A stretch of 44,837 bases of DNA from an uncultured Methylibium sp. (GCF_902826655.1 NZ_CADEFR010000026.1:1-44837), one strand, 5' to 3'; shown: positions 9,805 to 19,726, counted from the stretch's first letter. The notes: a model not told the origin generated them from the sequence alone. A program made the numbers and translations.

Positions 9805-10806
9805 CTACTCGGACTGAACCACGAGGCGCTTGATGCTCCGCGGGGCGTCGATCTCCTTGACGCGCTGGTCGCTACCCCAGATGACGACGTACTCGTCGCC
9901 ATTGAGCGTCCAGTAGGTCCACTCCGCGAGATCCGCCGACCGCGTCACGTCGGTCCGAGGGTGGCCGAGCGAGATGATCACCTGCTCCCGCGTCATGCCC
10001 GGCATCACCTTGCCCTCGTGGATGGCGGCCTGGATGGCGGCGGGAAAGCCCGCGATCCTGAGCTTGGGGTCTTCATGGACCAGCAGCTTGGCGACGAACT
10101 GTTCCTTGCTCTCCTGCGCACGCCCGTAGTCGTGTCCGACGCGCATCACCCGTCCGTCGATGACGACGGTGGCCCGGTGCCGCCCGTACTCGCCGACCGC
10201 GATGCGGGCCCCGGCCGGAATGAAGGGCAGCGTGGCCCAGTTGGCATCGCTGATCCAGTCGTCCTGGTAGCGCAGGTTGCAGCAGGTGTAGGCCGCGTGC
10301 CCGACCGCCTTGGCCACCGCGGCCGGGTCTGGGGGCGCCACGAACTTCTGGCCCACGATGCGACCCGTGTCCTCTTCCTCGAGCCAGACTTCGCGCCGGT
10401 AGGCATCGAGCGCGCCCTTGACGCGGTAGCGGGCGTTCGGCTGGAGATCGGCTTCGAGCACGCCGTCCGCCTTGAACGCGGCGGCCGACTTGAACAGGCT
10501 CTGCACCGGCGCCGCGTAGCCGACCTGGCCGGCCATCTTCAGCTTGACGCGGCCGGCGCGGACGCGTCGCTCCACGGGGGCAAGCCGCAGGTCGGCGCCG
10601 CGCCCACGGCTCGCATCGATGCTCGCGAAGAGGATGTTGACGCGCACCGGTTCGCCTTCGAACTCGGACAGGTAGTAGAAGGCCGCGCCTTCCTTGCCGC
10701 CGCCGACGGCGCTGTCGGCGATCACCGCCGTCGGCACGTCGCCGCCGCCGGCCCAGGCCGCGCAGGTCAGGAAGGCCCAGGCCAGCGAGCCGATCGATCG
10801 AAGCAT
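9805..10806 (-). CDS. Secreted/periplasmic protein of unknown function with BamE-like C-terminus
   Basis: 333 residues. A signal peptide (MLRSIGSLAWAFLTCAAWA, cut after AWA) points to export. The middle section is beta-rich and unfamiliar and contains a CC pair (AAYTCCNLRYQDDW). The last 65 residues read like the SmpA/OmlA (BamE) fold: KVMPGMTREQVIISLGHPRT, then EWTYWTLNGDEYVVI. In other proteins this small fold binds partners in the envelope. A GTG lies three bases upstream, but ATG 10806 has a GGGAGG site at suitable spacing and is preferred. It sits between the CmcJ-type gene (72 bases upstream) and benE. Function unknown. Confidence 0.85.
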   Translation of the reverse strand: MLRSIGSLAWAFLTCAAWAGGGDVPTAVIADSAVGGGKEGAAFYYLSEFEGEPVRVNILFASIDASRGRGADLRLAPVERRVRAGRVKLKMAGQVGYAAPVQSLFKSAAAFKADGVLEADLQPNARYRVKGALDAYRREVWLEEEDTGRIVGQKFVAPPDPAAVAKAVGHAAYTCCNLRYQDDWISDANWATLPFIPAGARIAVGEYGRHRATVVIDGRVMRVGHDYGRAQESKEQFVAKLLVHEDPKLRIAGFPAAIQAAIHEGKVMPGMTREQVIISLGHPRTDVTRSADLAEWTYWTLNGDEYVVIWGSDQRVKEIDAPRSIKRLVVQSE

Positions 10807-10878
10807 CACATCCCTCCCCCGGCGCGCTGTCTGCGCGCACTGTTCGCGGATGCTAACGCCCGAGGGTCGACAGCGTCG

Positions 10879-11697
10879 CTAGAAGAACGCCATCGTCCGC
10901 ACCTCGATGCTCTCGCGCTTCGGCGCGCCGGGCGGCGTGGTCGGGTCCTCGAAGGCGGTGTGGCCCATGAAGCGGGCGCGGCCGTCGGTCTCGGAATCGT
11001 AGGTCTTGAGCAGCAGCGCCTGGCTCGCTTCCATCTGCGGGAAGTAGACCCAGCGGTGCTTCGGCGACCAGCGCATCACGTAGATCTCGCCGGTGCGCTC
11101 GCGGTACTTCAGGTCCATCAGCAGCATGTCGTCCGGGTCGTGCGTGGTCGCGTCGCACATCGCCAGCGGCAGCTCCTCGACGCGCCGGTACAGCGGCTTC
11201 CAGACGTTGTAGAACGCGACGCGGCGCGCGAGCAGTTCATCGGCCTCGTGGGGCAGGATGTCGCGCACGCGCTGCGGCCCGCTCTTGACCGTGTAGTCGC
11301 TGTGCACCAGCAGCACGGCCGGGCGCTGCACCGTGGTCTGCGCCTTCAGGTCGGCCGGCAGGCGCTTGCGGATGGTGTGGTCGAACACGACGACGCGCCT
11401 CGCACCGCTGTGGCGCTTCACGAAGGTGATCACCTGCGCGTAGAACTCGCGGTGGACCGACGCGTCGTCGTCGAACTGGTCGAAGTGGCCCTCGAAGTCG
11501 TGCAGCTCGAAACCCTCGCGATCGGCCGACAGGCGCGCCACTTCCGGCCAGCCGTCGTGGACGTCGACCTCGCGCAGGTCGGTGCCCGGCGGGTTGAGCT
11601 TGACCGTCGCGTCGGGCTCGTAGAAGTAGTAGTCCGGCGCCACGCCGTTGTCGACGGTGTAGTTCAGCGTGGTGCGGACGGAGGCGGGAGTCGTCAT
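10879..11697 (-). CDS. CmcJ/NvfI family oxidoreductase (non-heme iron oxygenase-like)
   Basis: 272 residues matching the CmcJ/NvfI (AsaB-type) hydroxylase/desaturase family in length and order of motifs: an N-terminal LNYTVDNG, VVVFDHTIRKR near residue 100, the possible His/Asp iron ligand motif VHSDYT, RVAFYNVWKPL, and the late segment ERTGEIYVMRWSPKHRWVYF. The family includes the cephamycin CmcJ and fungal oxygenases; most bacterial members are uncharacterised. The gene lies 23 bases after a glutathione transferase gene in the same direction, with a divergent LysR regulator beyond. That suggests a small detoxification or catabolic unit (inference). Confidence 0.88.
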   Translation of the reverse strand: MTTPASVRTTLNYTVDNGVAPDYYFYEPDATVKLNPPGTDLREVDVHDGWPEVARLSADREGFELHDFEGHFDQFDDDASVHREFYAQVITFVKRHSGARRVVVFDHTIRKRLPADLKAQTTVQRPAVLLVHSDYTVKSGPQRVRDILPHEADELLARRVAFYNVWKPLYRRVEELPLAMCDATTHDPDDMLLMDLKYRERTGEIYVMRWSPKHRWVYFPQMEASQALLLKTYDSETDGRARFMGHTAFEDPTTPPGAPKRESIEVRTMAFF

Positions 11698-11720
11698 CGT
11701 GGAAGTGCGGGTGATGGAAC

Positions 11721-12380
11721 TCAGGCAGCGGCCTCGGCCTTGCGGGTGATGAAGCCCTCGCCGACCCAGGTCTTCTTCCAGCAGGGCAGCTGTTCGACGC
11801 CGTCGAACAGCCAGCGGCTCAGGTTCGGATGGTCGGCGATCGGCAGTTTCTGCCAGCCGTGCAGGTGCATGGGCGCGGCCAGCGCGATGTCGGCGATGGT
11901 CGGGCCGCGCGTGCCGGCGACCCAGGTGCGGTCGGACAGGCGGCGGTCCAGGATGCCGGCCAGCTTGTGGAACTGCCCGGCCTGGGCGTCCAGCACCGCC
12001 GGGTCGGCCTGCGAGCCGAGCAGCGGCTTGACGCAGTTCTCGACCAGGAAGACGTAGCAGCTCGGGAACCAGCTCGACGACTCCCACAGCAGCCAGCGGT
12101 TGATGTCGGCGCGCAGTTTCAGGTCGCGCGGGTAGGCCTCCTCGTTGCCGACACGGTCGGCGGCGTACTGCAGCATCGCGTTCGACTCCCACAGCTCCAG
12201 ATCGCCGTCGACGAGGGCCGGGATCGAGGCGTTGGGGTTGATGGCCAGGTAGGCCGGCGACTTCTGCTCGCCCTTGAAGTAGTCGACGTGGACCAGCTCG
12301 TAGGGCGCACCCAGCAGATCCAGACCCGCGAGCACCTTGCGGCAATTGACCGTGATCGGGTCGGCGTACACCTTCATCAT
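11721..12380 (-). CDS. Glutathione S-transferase family protein
   Basis: 219 residues. The N-terminal thioredoxin fold runs to about residue 75, with the glutathione-binding PNASIPALVDGDLELWESNA (cis-Pro, then Glu-Ser). The start reads MKVYADPITVNCRKVLAGLD, which places Asn/Cys rather than the usual Ser in the active-site loop. The all-helical C-terminal domain contains GTRGPTIADIALAAPMHLH, where the N-capping box Asp is conserved. A clear GGAGA site stands before ATG 12380. It forms a pair with the CmcJ-type oxygenase gene and is divergent from the LysR gene 114 bases away. It probably conjugates or reduces an electrophile linked to the oxygenase substrate (inference). Confidence 0.93.
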   Translation of the reverse strand: MMKVYADPITVNCRKVLAGLDLLGAPYELVHVDYFKGEQKSPAYLAINPNASIPALVDGDLELWESNAMLQYAADRVGNEEAYPRDLKLRADINRWLLWESSSWFPSCYVFLVENCVKPLLGSQADPAVLDAQAGQFHKLAGILDRRLSDRTWVAGTRGPTIADIALAAPMHLHGWQKLPIADHPNLSRWLFDGVEQLPCWKKTWVGEGFITRKAEAAA

Positions 12381-12436
12381 GACTGTCTCCTGGGTTGATG
12401 AGGCAGTCAGTCGCCGCCTTCAGCTCAGTCTATGGA

Positions 12437-12465
12437 TTGACCGCACCGGGCGCAGCTGCTCGAAT
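12437..12465 (+). promoter_or_regulatory. Candidate sigma-70 promoter of the LysR gene
   Basis: TTGACC at 12437-12442 (5/6 to consensus) and TCGAAT at 12460-12465 (4/6), spaced 17 bases apart and 29 bases before the ATG. Matches are moderate, and the region also serves the divergent GST gene. Confidence 0.4.
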
Positions 12466-12494
12466 GCGAACGTTTTGTCCACGATCTGGAAACA

Positions 12495-13391
12495 ATGGCG
12501 CTCTCGACGGACATGCTGGCCGCCTTCGTGAAGGTCGCCGAACTCGGCAGCGTCAGCGCCGCGGCCGCCGAGCTGGGCATCGGCAAGAGCCTGGCCAGCA
12601 AGCGCGTCGCCCAGCTCGAGGCGGCGCTCAGGTCGACGCTGTTCAGCCGCAGCACCCGCAAGATCGCGCTGACGCCGGCCGGCGACGCCTACCTCGACCA
12701 TGCCCGGCGCGCGCTGGCCGAGGTCGCGCTGGCCGAGGAACGGCTGCGCGAGCTGCGCGCCGAGCTGAGCGGCCAGATCCGCCTGACCGCGCCCGCCTCC
12801 TGGGGCACGCGCGTGCTGGCGCGGCACCTGCCGGCCTTCCTGCGCCAGCACCCGGCGATCGAGATCGAGTTGCTGCTGGCCGACCGCATGATGGACCTCG
12901 CCGCCGAGCGCATCGACCTCGCGCTGCGCTGGACGCACCAGCCGCCGCAGGGACTGGCGGCCGAGTCGGTGGCGAGCGTCGCCTGGGTGGTGGTCGCCGC
13001 GCCGGCCTACCTGGCCGCCGCCGGCACGCCGGCCGGACCGCAGGACCTGCCGGGCCATAGCTGCATCTGCTACTGGCGCGAGCGGTCCGACGACCGCTGG
13101 GTGCTGGGCGACGGCACGCGCCGCCACCAGCTGCAGGTGCGCGGCCGCTACCACGCCAACAGCGCCGAGGCGGTCGCCGACGCGGCGCTGGCCGGGCTGG
13201 GCGTGGCGCTGCTGCCGGCCTATGTGTGCGACGAGGCGCTGGCCGACGGCCGCCTGCTGCGCGTGCTGCCCGAGTGGACGCCCGACACGAAGTACGGCAC
13301 GCGCATCACGGCGGTCGCGACGCCCGAGCGCCTGCGCCTGTCGCGCAACCGCGCGCTGCTGGACTTCCTGAAGCAGCAGCTCGGCGGCTGA
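12495..13391 (+). CDS. LysR family transcriptional regulator
   Basis: 298 residues. The N-terminal winged helix covers about residues 1-60 (FVKVAELGSVSAAAAELGIG, then SLASKRVAQLEAAL and RSTRKIALTPAG), followed by a linker helix and a periplasmic-binding-like effector domain from about residue 90. The domain contains WTHQPPQGLAAESVASVAWV and ends ALLDFLKQQLGG. This is the CrgA/AaeR-like subgroup typical of Burkholderiales. It starts at ATG 12495 after GGAAACA and is transcribed away from the GST/CmcJ pair, the classical LysR arrangement, so it probably controls that pair. The effector is unknown. It ends convergently with kup, 10 bases apart. Confidence 0.93.
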   Translation: MALSTDMLAAFVKVAELGSVSAAAAELGIGKSLASKRVAQLEAALRSTLFSRSTRKIALTPAGDAYLDHARRALAEVALAEERLRELRAELSGQIRLTAPASWGTRVLARHLPAFLRQHPAIEIELLLADRMMDLAAERIDLALRWTHQPPQGLAAESVASVAWVVVAAPAYLAAAGTPAGPQDLPGHSCICYWRERSDDRWVLGDGTRRHQLQVRGRYHANSAEAVADAALAGLGVALLPAYVCDEALADGRLLRVLPEWTPDTKYGTRITAVATPERLRLSRNRALLDFLKQQLGG

Positions 13392-13401
13392 GGCCGACCG
13401 C

Positions 13402-15288
13402 TCAGATCTCGACCTTGGAGCCGAGCTCGACGACGCGGTTGGTCGGCAGGTTCAGGAAGTCGGCCGCCGCCGCGGCGTTGCGGTGCATGCTGGCGAAGAG
13501 CTTCTCGCGCCACAGCGCCATGCCGCTGCCGATGGTCGGGATGACGATGTCGCGCGACAGGAAATAGCTGGTCTCCATGTCGTCGAGCTGGATCCCGCGG
13601 CCGCCCAGCAGCTGCAGCGCCTCGGGCACGTCGGGTTCGTTCTTGAAGCCGAAGTTCAGCGTGACCTGCCAGCAGCAGTGGCCGAGCGACTCGACCTCGA
13701 CGCGCTTGTCGAAGCTGATCCACGGCACCTCGTGGTGCCTGACGGTGACGAACAGGTTCTGCTCGTGCAGCACCTTGTTGTGCTTGAGGTTGTGCAGCAG
13801 CGCGTTGGGCGTGCTGCCGGCCTCGGCCGACAGGAACACGGCCGTCCCCTCGACGCGCGTCGGCGGGCTGACGAAGACCGCCGCGAGGAAGCTCTTCAGG
13901 TCGATCGCTTCCTCGCGCAGGCGGGCGCTCAGCAGCTTGCGGCCCTGCTTCCAGGTCATCATCAGCGTGAACATCACCGCGCCGATCGCCAGCGGGAACC
14001 AGCCGCCGTCGAGGATCTTGATGGCGTTGGCGGCGAAGAACATCGCGTCGACGACGAAGAAGAAGCCGGTCGCGGCGAAGCACAGCCACAGCGGGTACTT
14101 CCAGCCGTAGCGGATCACGAAGAAGGTCATCGTGGTCGTGATCAGCATGTCGGTCGTCACCGCGATGCCGTAGGCCGCCGCGAGCTTGCTGCTGGAGCCG
14201 AAGGCCACCACCGCCAGCACGATGCAGACGTAGAGGCCCCAGTTCACGAAGGGCACGTAGATCTGGCCGGTCTCCCGGACCGAGGTGTGGGTCACGCGCA
14301 GCCGCGGAAAGTAGCCGAGCTGGATCGCCTGCTTGGTGACCGAGAAGGCCGCCGAGATCAGCGCCTGCGAGGCGATCACCGTCGCGCAGGTCGCCAGGAT
14401 GATCAGCGGGTACAGCGCCCAGTCCGGCGCCATCTCGTAGAAGGGGTTGTTCACCTTGTGCGGCTCGCGCAGCAGCATCGCCCCCTGGCCGAAGTAGTTG
14501 ATCGCGAGCGCCGGCATCGCCAGGATGAACCAGGCCAGCCGGATCGGCCGCTTGCCGAAGTGACCCATGTCGGCATACAGCGCCTCGGCCCCGGTGACGC
14601 ACAGCACCACGGCACCGAGCGCGATGAACGAGACGCCCGGGTTCTGCGCCATGAAGGCCAGGCCGTGGTGCGGGCTCAGCGCCCACAGCACCTCGGGGGC
14701 GCGCACGATGTGCGGCAGGCCGAGTGCGATCAGCGCCAGGAACCACAAGGCGCAGATCGGCCCGAAGAAGCGGCCGACCAGGCCGGTGCCGTAGCGCTGC
14801 GCCGCGAACAGCAGCGTCAGCACGATCAGCGTCACCGGGATCACGTACTTGTTGAGGCCCGGCGCGGCGACGTCCAGGCCCTCGACCGCCGACAGCACCG
14901 AGATCGCCGGCGTGATGACGCCGTCGCCGAAGAAGATCGCGGTGCCGAAGATGCCCAGCATCAGCAGGCGGCGGCGCAGCACGGGCCGCTCCTTCACCGC
15001 CGTCGAGGCCAGCGCCAGCATCGCGATCAGGCCGCCCTCGCCGTTGTTGTCGGCGCGCAGGATCAGCAGCACGTACTTCAGCGAGACGATGACCGTCAGC
15101 GTCCAGAAGAACATCGACAGCACGCCGAGGATGCTGTCGGGCGTGATGACGATCTTGCCGTGGAGGAAGACCTCCTTCAGCGCGTACAGCGGGCTGGTGC
15201 CGATGTCGCCGTACACGACGCCGATGGCGCCGAGGGTCAGGGCCGCCAGCTTGGCGCCGGACGGCGGGTCGGAGGAACGGGGCTGCAC
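13402..15288 (-). CDS. kup: Low-affinity potassium transporter Kup
   Basis: 628 residues, normal for Kup/HAK. The hallmark [19 protein letters not shown] stands close to the N-terminus, followed by about twelve membrane segments (for example [14 protein letters not shown] and [19 protein letters not shown]) and a cytoplasmic tail of about 170 residues containing [13 protein letters not shown] and HHEVPWI. Kup imports K+ with protons. The start is GTG 15288, which places the GDIGTSPLY motif where E. coli Kup has it. The ribosome site is weak. A strong hairpin after gshA separates it from that gene, so it may have its own promoter in the 117-base gap. Confidence 0.95.
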   Translation of the reverse strand: MQPRSSDPPSGAKLAALTLGAIGVVYGDIGTSPLYALKEVFLHGKIVITPDSILGVLSMFFWTLTVIVSLKYVLLILRADNNGEGGLIAMLALASTAVKERPVLRRRLLMLGIFGTAIFFGDGVITPAISVLSAVEGLDVAAPGLNKYVIPVTLIVLTLLFAAQRYGTGLVGRFFGPICALWFLALIALGLPHIVRAPEVLWALSPHHGLAFMAQNPGVSFIALGAVVLCVTGAEALYADMGHFGKRPIRLAWFILAMPALAINYFGQGAMLLREPHKVNNPFYEMAPDWALYPLIILATCATVIASQALISAAFSVTKQAIQLGYFPRLRVTHTSVRETGQIYVPFVNWGLYVCIVLAVVAFGSSSKLAAAYGIAVTTDMLITTTMTFFVIRYGWKYPLWLCFAATGFFFVVDAMFFAANAIKILDGGWFPLAIGAVMFTLMMTWKQGRKLLSARLREEAIDLKSFLAAVFVSPPTRVEGTAVFLSAEAGSTPNALLHNLKHNKVLHEQNLFVTVRHHEVPWISFDKRVEVESLGHCCWQVTLNFGFKNEPDVPEALQLLGGRGIQLDDMETSYFLSRDIVIPTIGSGMALWREKLFASMHRNAAAAADFLNLPTNRVVELGSKVEI

Positions 15289-15376
15289 GAAGCGGGGGCC
15301 GGGGCGGGGAGGCGCCGATTGTGCGCCGCCGACCTGCGCCGCTGCGCGCGGCGATGTTGCGGTGCAGCAACAACCC

Positions 15377-15397
15377 CCGCGGTCAGGCTGACCGCGG
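15377..15397 (-). terminator. Terminator-like hairpin after gshA
   Basis: A perfect nine-base stem, CCGCGGTCA-GGC-TGACCGCGG, begins nine bases beyond the gshA stop. On the minus strand it is followed by GGGTTGTTG. It could end gshA transcription and limit read-through into kup. Confidence 0.6.
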
Positions 15398-15405
15398 CCG
15401 GGCCG

Positions 15406-16701
15406 CTATTCGTAGACCTCGGCGTCGGGGTCGGTCGCCTCGAGTTCGTAGCTCGCACCCAGCATCGCCAGCCGGCCGATCACGCCGTACATGTAGAAGC
15501 GGTTGGGGGCACTGGCGCCGGGCTTCTCGCCCGGGCGCGGCAGGTGGTTGCTCTCGGCGAAGGCCAGCGGCACGAAGCTGGCGCCGGGCGAGTTGAGGTT
15601 CTCGTCGATGCCGCGGTCGGCGTGCACGCGGTAGAAGCCGCCGACGACATAGCGGTCGATCATGTAGACCACCGGCTCGGCCACCGCGTCGTTGACGCGC
15701 TCGTAGGTCGGCACGCCTTCCTGGATGATGACCTCGGAGACCTCCTGGCCGTCCTTGATCGTGCTCATCTTGTTGCGCGTCTTGCGGTTCAGCTCGTCCA
15801 GGTCCTTCGCGTCGCGCACCGTCATGATGCCCATGCCGTAGGTGCCCGCGTCGGCCTTGACGATGACGAACGGCTTCTCCTGGATGCCGTACTCCTTGTA
15901 CTTGCGACGGATCTTGCCCAGCAGCGCGTCGGCATGGCTCTGCACGCATTCCTGGCCGGTGCCGTCCTGGAAGTTGACCTTGCCGCAGCTGGCGAACATC
16001 GGGTTGATCAGCCACGGGTCCATGCCCAGCAGCTTGGCGAACTTCTTGGCGACCTCCTCGTAGGACTGGAAGTGCTGGCTCTTGCGCCGCACCGCCCAGC
16101 CGGCGTGCAGCGGCGGCAGCAGGTACTGCTCGTGCAGGCCTTCCAGCACCTTGGGGATGCCGGCCGACAGGTCGTTATTGAGCAGGATGGTGCAGGGGTC
16201 GAAGTCCTTCAGGCCCAGGCGGCGCTTGGTTCGCAGCAGCGGCTCGATGCGCAGCTCGCTGCCGTCCGGCAACGGCAGCGTGGTCGGCTCGGTGACCGTG
16301 TCGTCGAGCGAGCCCAGGCGGACATTCAGGCCGGCCGCACCGAAGATCTGGATCAGCCGCTGCACGTTCTGCAGGTAGAAGCTGTTGCGGGTGTGCTTCT
16401 CGGGGATCAGCAGCAGGTTCTTGGCCTCGGGGCAGATCTTCTCGATCGCCGCCATCGCCGCCTGCACCGCCAGCGGGAGCATCTCGGGCGTCAGGTTGTT
16501 GAAGCCGCCGGGATAGAGGTTGGTGTCGACCGGCGCCAGCTTGAAGCCGGCGTTGCGCACGTCCACCGAGGTGTAGAAAGGCGGCGTGTGCTCCATCCAC
16601 TCGAGCCGGAACCAGCGCTCGATGGCCGGCATGGACTCCAGGATGCGCTGCTCGAGCTCGTTGATCGGGCCGGTGAGCGCGGTGATGAGGTGGGGGACCA
16701 T
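15406..16701 (-). CDS. gshA: Glutamate-cysteine ligase (proteobacterial TIGR02049 type)
   Basis: 431 residues. This is the ATP-grasp-like glutamate-cysteine ligase of beta- and some gamma-proteobacteria, unrelated in sequence to E. coli GshA. Recognisable stretches are NAGFKLAPVDTNLYPGGFNN near residue 50, LLLIPEKHTRNSFYL, NNDLSAGIP, FVIVKADAGTYGMGIMTVRD (nucleotide-binding part) and NRFYMYGVIGRLAMLGASYE near the end. It makes gamma-glutamylcysteine, the first step of glutathione synthesis; gshB at 7631 encodes the second. ATG 16701 is the natural start; the frame is open upstream but crosses an intergenic region and a terminator. It follows amtB on the same strand, an order I recall from Burkholderiales genomes. 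Confidence 0.95.
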   Translation of the reverse strand: MVPHLITALTGPINELEQRILESMPAIERWFRLEWMEHTPPFYTSVDVRNAGFKLAPVDTNLYPGGFNNLTPEMLPLAVQAAMAAIEKICPEAKNLLLIPEKHTRNSFYLQNVQRLIQIFGAAGLNVRLGSLDDTVTEPTTLPLPDGSELRIEPLLRTKRRLGLKDFDPCTILLNNDLSAGIPKVLEGLHEQYLLPPLHAGWAVRRKSQHFQSYEEVAKKFAKLLGMDPWLINPMFASCGKVNFQDGTGQECVQSHADALLGKIRRKYKEYGIQEKPFVIVKADAGTYGMGIMTVRDAKDLDELNRKTRNKMSTIKDGQEVSEVIIQEGVPTYERVNDAVAEPVVYMIDRYVVGGFYRVHADRGIDENLNSPGASFVPLAFAESNHLPRPGEKPGASAPNRFYMYGVIGRLAMLGASYELEATDPDAEVYE

Positions 16702-16792
16702 GGCGAGGCCTTTGCCGGGGGGAAGCGGAATTCTAGGCAGGTGGTGATCGCCCCGCGGCTTGCAAGCCCGCCCGGCCCCGCGCCGCCGGCCC

Positions 16793-16821
16793 CAAAGACA
16801 AGGGCCGCCCGAAGGCGGCCC
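16793..16821 (-). terminator. Rho-independent terminator of torF-glnK-amtB
   Basis: On the minus strand, 25 bases after the amtB stop, GGGCCGCC-TTCG-GGCGGCCC is followed by TTGTCTTT. An eight-base stem with a UUCG tetraloop and a T-rich tail makes this the best intrinsic terminator in the window. Confidence 0.85.
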
Positions 16822-16846
16822 CTGCCGTGAAACGCACCCGCCTCGA

Positions 16847-18370
16847 TCAGCCGTGGTAGGCCGTCTCGCCGTGCGAGGTGATGTCGAGGCCTTCGCGCTC
16901 GGCATCCTCGGCCACGCGCAGGCCCACCACCAGGTCGGTGATCTTGAAGGCGATGGCCGCGACGACGCCCGACCAGACCACGGTCAGCAGCACCGCCTTG
17001 GCCTGGATCCACACCTGCGTGCCGATGGCGTTGGAGCCGACGGTGGCCGTGACCCAGTCGGTGACCAGGCCCGGGCCGCCGAGCGCCTGGGTGTTGAACA
17101 CGCCGGTCAGCAGCGCACCGACGATGCCGCCGATGCCGTGCACGCCGAACACGTCCAGCGCGTCGTCGGCACCCAGCAGCTTCTTCAGGCCGCTGACGCC
17201 CCACAGGCAGGCGAAGCCGGCGACGAAGCCGACGATGATCGCGCCCATCAGGCCGACGTTGCCGGCCGCCGGGGTGATCGCCACCAGGCCCGCGACGGCG
17301 CCGGACGCGGCGCCCAGCATCGAGGCCTTGCCCTTGATCATCGCTTCACCGATGCACCAGGCCAGCACCGCGGCCGACGTGGCCGAGAAGGTGTTGGCGA
17401 AGGCGAGCACCGCGCTGTTGCTGGCTTCCAGCGCCGAGCCGGCGTTGAAGCCGAACCAGCCGACCCACAGCAGCGAGGCACCGACCATCGTCAGCGTCAG
17501 CGAGTGCGGCGTGAACGCCTCCTTGCCGTAGCCGACGCGCTTGCCGATCATGTACGCGCCCACCAGGCCGGCGACACCGGCGTTGATGTGCACCACGGTG
17601 CCGCCCGCGAAGTCGAGCGCGCCCCACTGCCAGATCAGGCCGGCCTTGCCGTTCATCGCATCGACGACCTCGGCGGTGGCGTAGGCGTCCGGGCCCATCC
17701 AGTACCAGACCATGTGGGCGATCGGCAGGTAGCTGAAGGTGAACCACAGCACCATGAACATCAGCACCGCGCCGAACTTGATGCGTTCGGCGAAGGCGCC
17801 GACGATCAGGCAGCAGGTGATGCCGGCGAAGGTCGCCTGGAAGGCCGCGAACAGCAGCTCGGGGATGTAGACGCCCTTGCTGAAGGTCGCCCCCATCGCG
17901 AACGCGCCGGTGGCGGGGTCGAACAGGCCCTTCATGAAGAGGCGATCCAGGCCGCCGATGTAGGCCGATCCTTCGGTGAACGCCAGGCTGTAGCCGTAGA
18001 CGAACCACAGCACGACGATCAGCGAGAAGGTGACCATCACCTGCATCAGCACCGACAGCATGTTCTTGCTGCGGACCAGGCCGCCGTAGAACAGCGCGAG
18101 GCCGGGCACGGTCATCAGGATCACCAGCAGCGTGGCGACGATCATCCACGCGACGTCGCCCTTGTTGGCCACGGGAGCCGGAGCCGCAGCGGCTTCGGAA
18201 GCCGCAGCCGCGGGCGCCGCAGCCGAGGCGGCGGCCTCGACGACCGCCGCGGCAGAAGCCGCGACGGCCGGCGCGGACGCCGCGTCCTGCGCGAAGGCGG
18301 CGCCGGCGAAGCCGAGCGTCGCCACGCCGACTGCGAGCGCAGCGGCGAGGGAAGCAAAGAGTTTTCTCAT
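16847..18370 (-). CDS. amtB: Ammonium transporter AmtB
   Basis: 507 residues. A signal peptide (cut near AFAQDA, residue 28) is followed by an unusual Ala-rich stretch to about residue 68, then eleven membrane helices starting VAWMIVATLLVILM. The twin histidines of the conduction pore lie in YLPIAHMVWYW (His about 219) and DVFGVHGIGGIVG (His about 411). Other landmarks are PGLALFYGGLVRSKNM, CLIVGAFAERIKFG and DFAGGTVVHINAG. It conducts ammonium/ammonia inward and is blocked by PII. The gene follows glnK by 29 bases and ends at a strong terminator. It is longer than E. coli AmtB because of the N-terminal extension and an enlarged periplasmic loop (GPDAYATAEVVDAMNGKAG). Confidence 0.97.
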   Translation of the reverse strand: MRKLFASLAAALAVGVATLGFAGAAFAQDAASAPAVAASAAAVVEAAASAAAPAAAASEAAAAPAPVANKGDVAWMIVATLLVILMTVPGLALFYGGLVRSKNMLSVLMQVMVTFSLIVVLWFVYGYSLAFTEGSAYIGGLDRLFMKGLFDPATGAFAMGATFSKGVYIPELLFAAFQATFAGITCCLIVGAFAERIKFGAVLMFMVLWFTFSYLPIAHMVWYWMGPDAYATAEVVDAMNGKAGLIWQWGALDFAGGTVVHINAGVAGLVGAYMIGKRVGYGKEAFTPHSLTLTMVGASLLWVGWFGFNAGSALEASNSAVLAFANTFSATSAAVLAWCIGEAMIKGKASMLGAASGAVAGLVAITPAAGNVGLMGAIIVGFVAGFACLWGVSGLKKLLGADDALDVFGVHGIGGIVGALLTGVFNTQALGGPGLVTDWVTATVGSNAIGTQVWIQAKAVLLTVVWSGVVAAIAFKITDLVVGLRVAEDAEREGLDITSHGETAYHG

Positions 18371-18399
18371 GATGGTTGTCTCGTTCCTGGTGAGGCCGC

Positions 18400-19561
<1,162 letters not shown>

Positions 19562-19612
19562 GGGTTCTCCTGCGGTAGGTGGGATGGTCAGAACAGAGCG
19601 CCAGCGTGGCTT

Positions 19613-19628
19613 TGCACGTTCTGTGCCA
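19613..19628 (-). promoter_or_regulatory. Sigma-54 (RpoN) promoter of torF-glnK-amtB
   Basis: On the minus strand TGGCACAGAACGTGCA matches the -24/-12 consensus TGGCACG-N4-TTGCW at all but two positions, and the invariant GG and GC have the exact spacing. Transcription would start about 12 bases further on, giving a leader of about 40 bases before torF. Confidence 0.8.
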
Positions 19629-19711
19629 CTGCGCCATAACAGGGAGGCGCGAGCCTCGACGGGGAGGCTTGTTTCTTCTGCGCCCCAAAGACGGGCTTCC
19701 TGAAACATTCG

Positions 19712-19726
19712 GCACCTGCCCGGTGC
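19712..19726. promoter_or_regulatory. NtrC-type enhancer site
   Basis: GCACC-TGCCC-GGTGC, a perfect inverted repeat identical in layout to the NtrC consensus GCACC-N5-GGTGC. It is centred about 117 bases upstream of the predicted torF transcription start, the usual distance for NtrC acting on a sigma-54 promoter. I see only one strong copy; NtrC usually binds two. Confidence 0.75.

Noticed and set aside
8605-12057. Open frame of 1150 codons on the plus strand
   Set aside because: It lies antisense to gshB/benE/BamE-like/CmcJ genes; its product is His/Arg/Gln-rich low-complexity sequence typical of reverse frames at high GC.
12466-12492. Partial dyad TTTTGTCC...GGAAACA before the LysR ATG as a LysR operator
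   Set aside because: The arms match at only about six of eight positions and lack a clear T-N11-A core, so it was not listed.
13483-16830. Open frame of 1115 codons on the plus strand
   Set aside because: Antisense to kup and gshA, which are clear family members; composition is that of a shadow frame.
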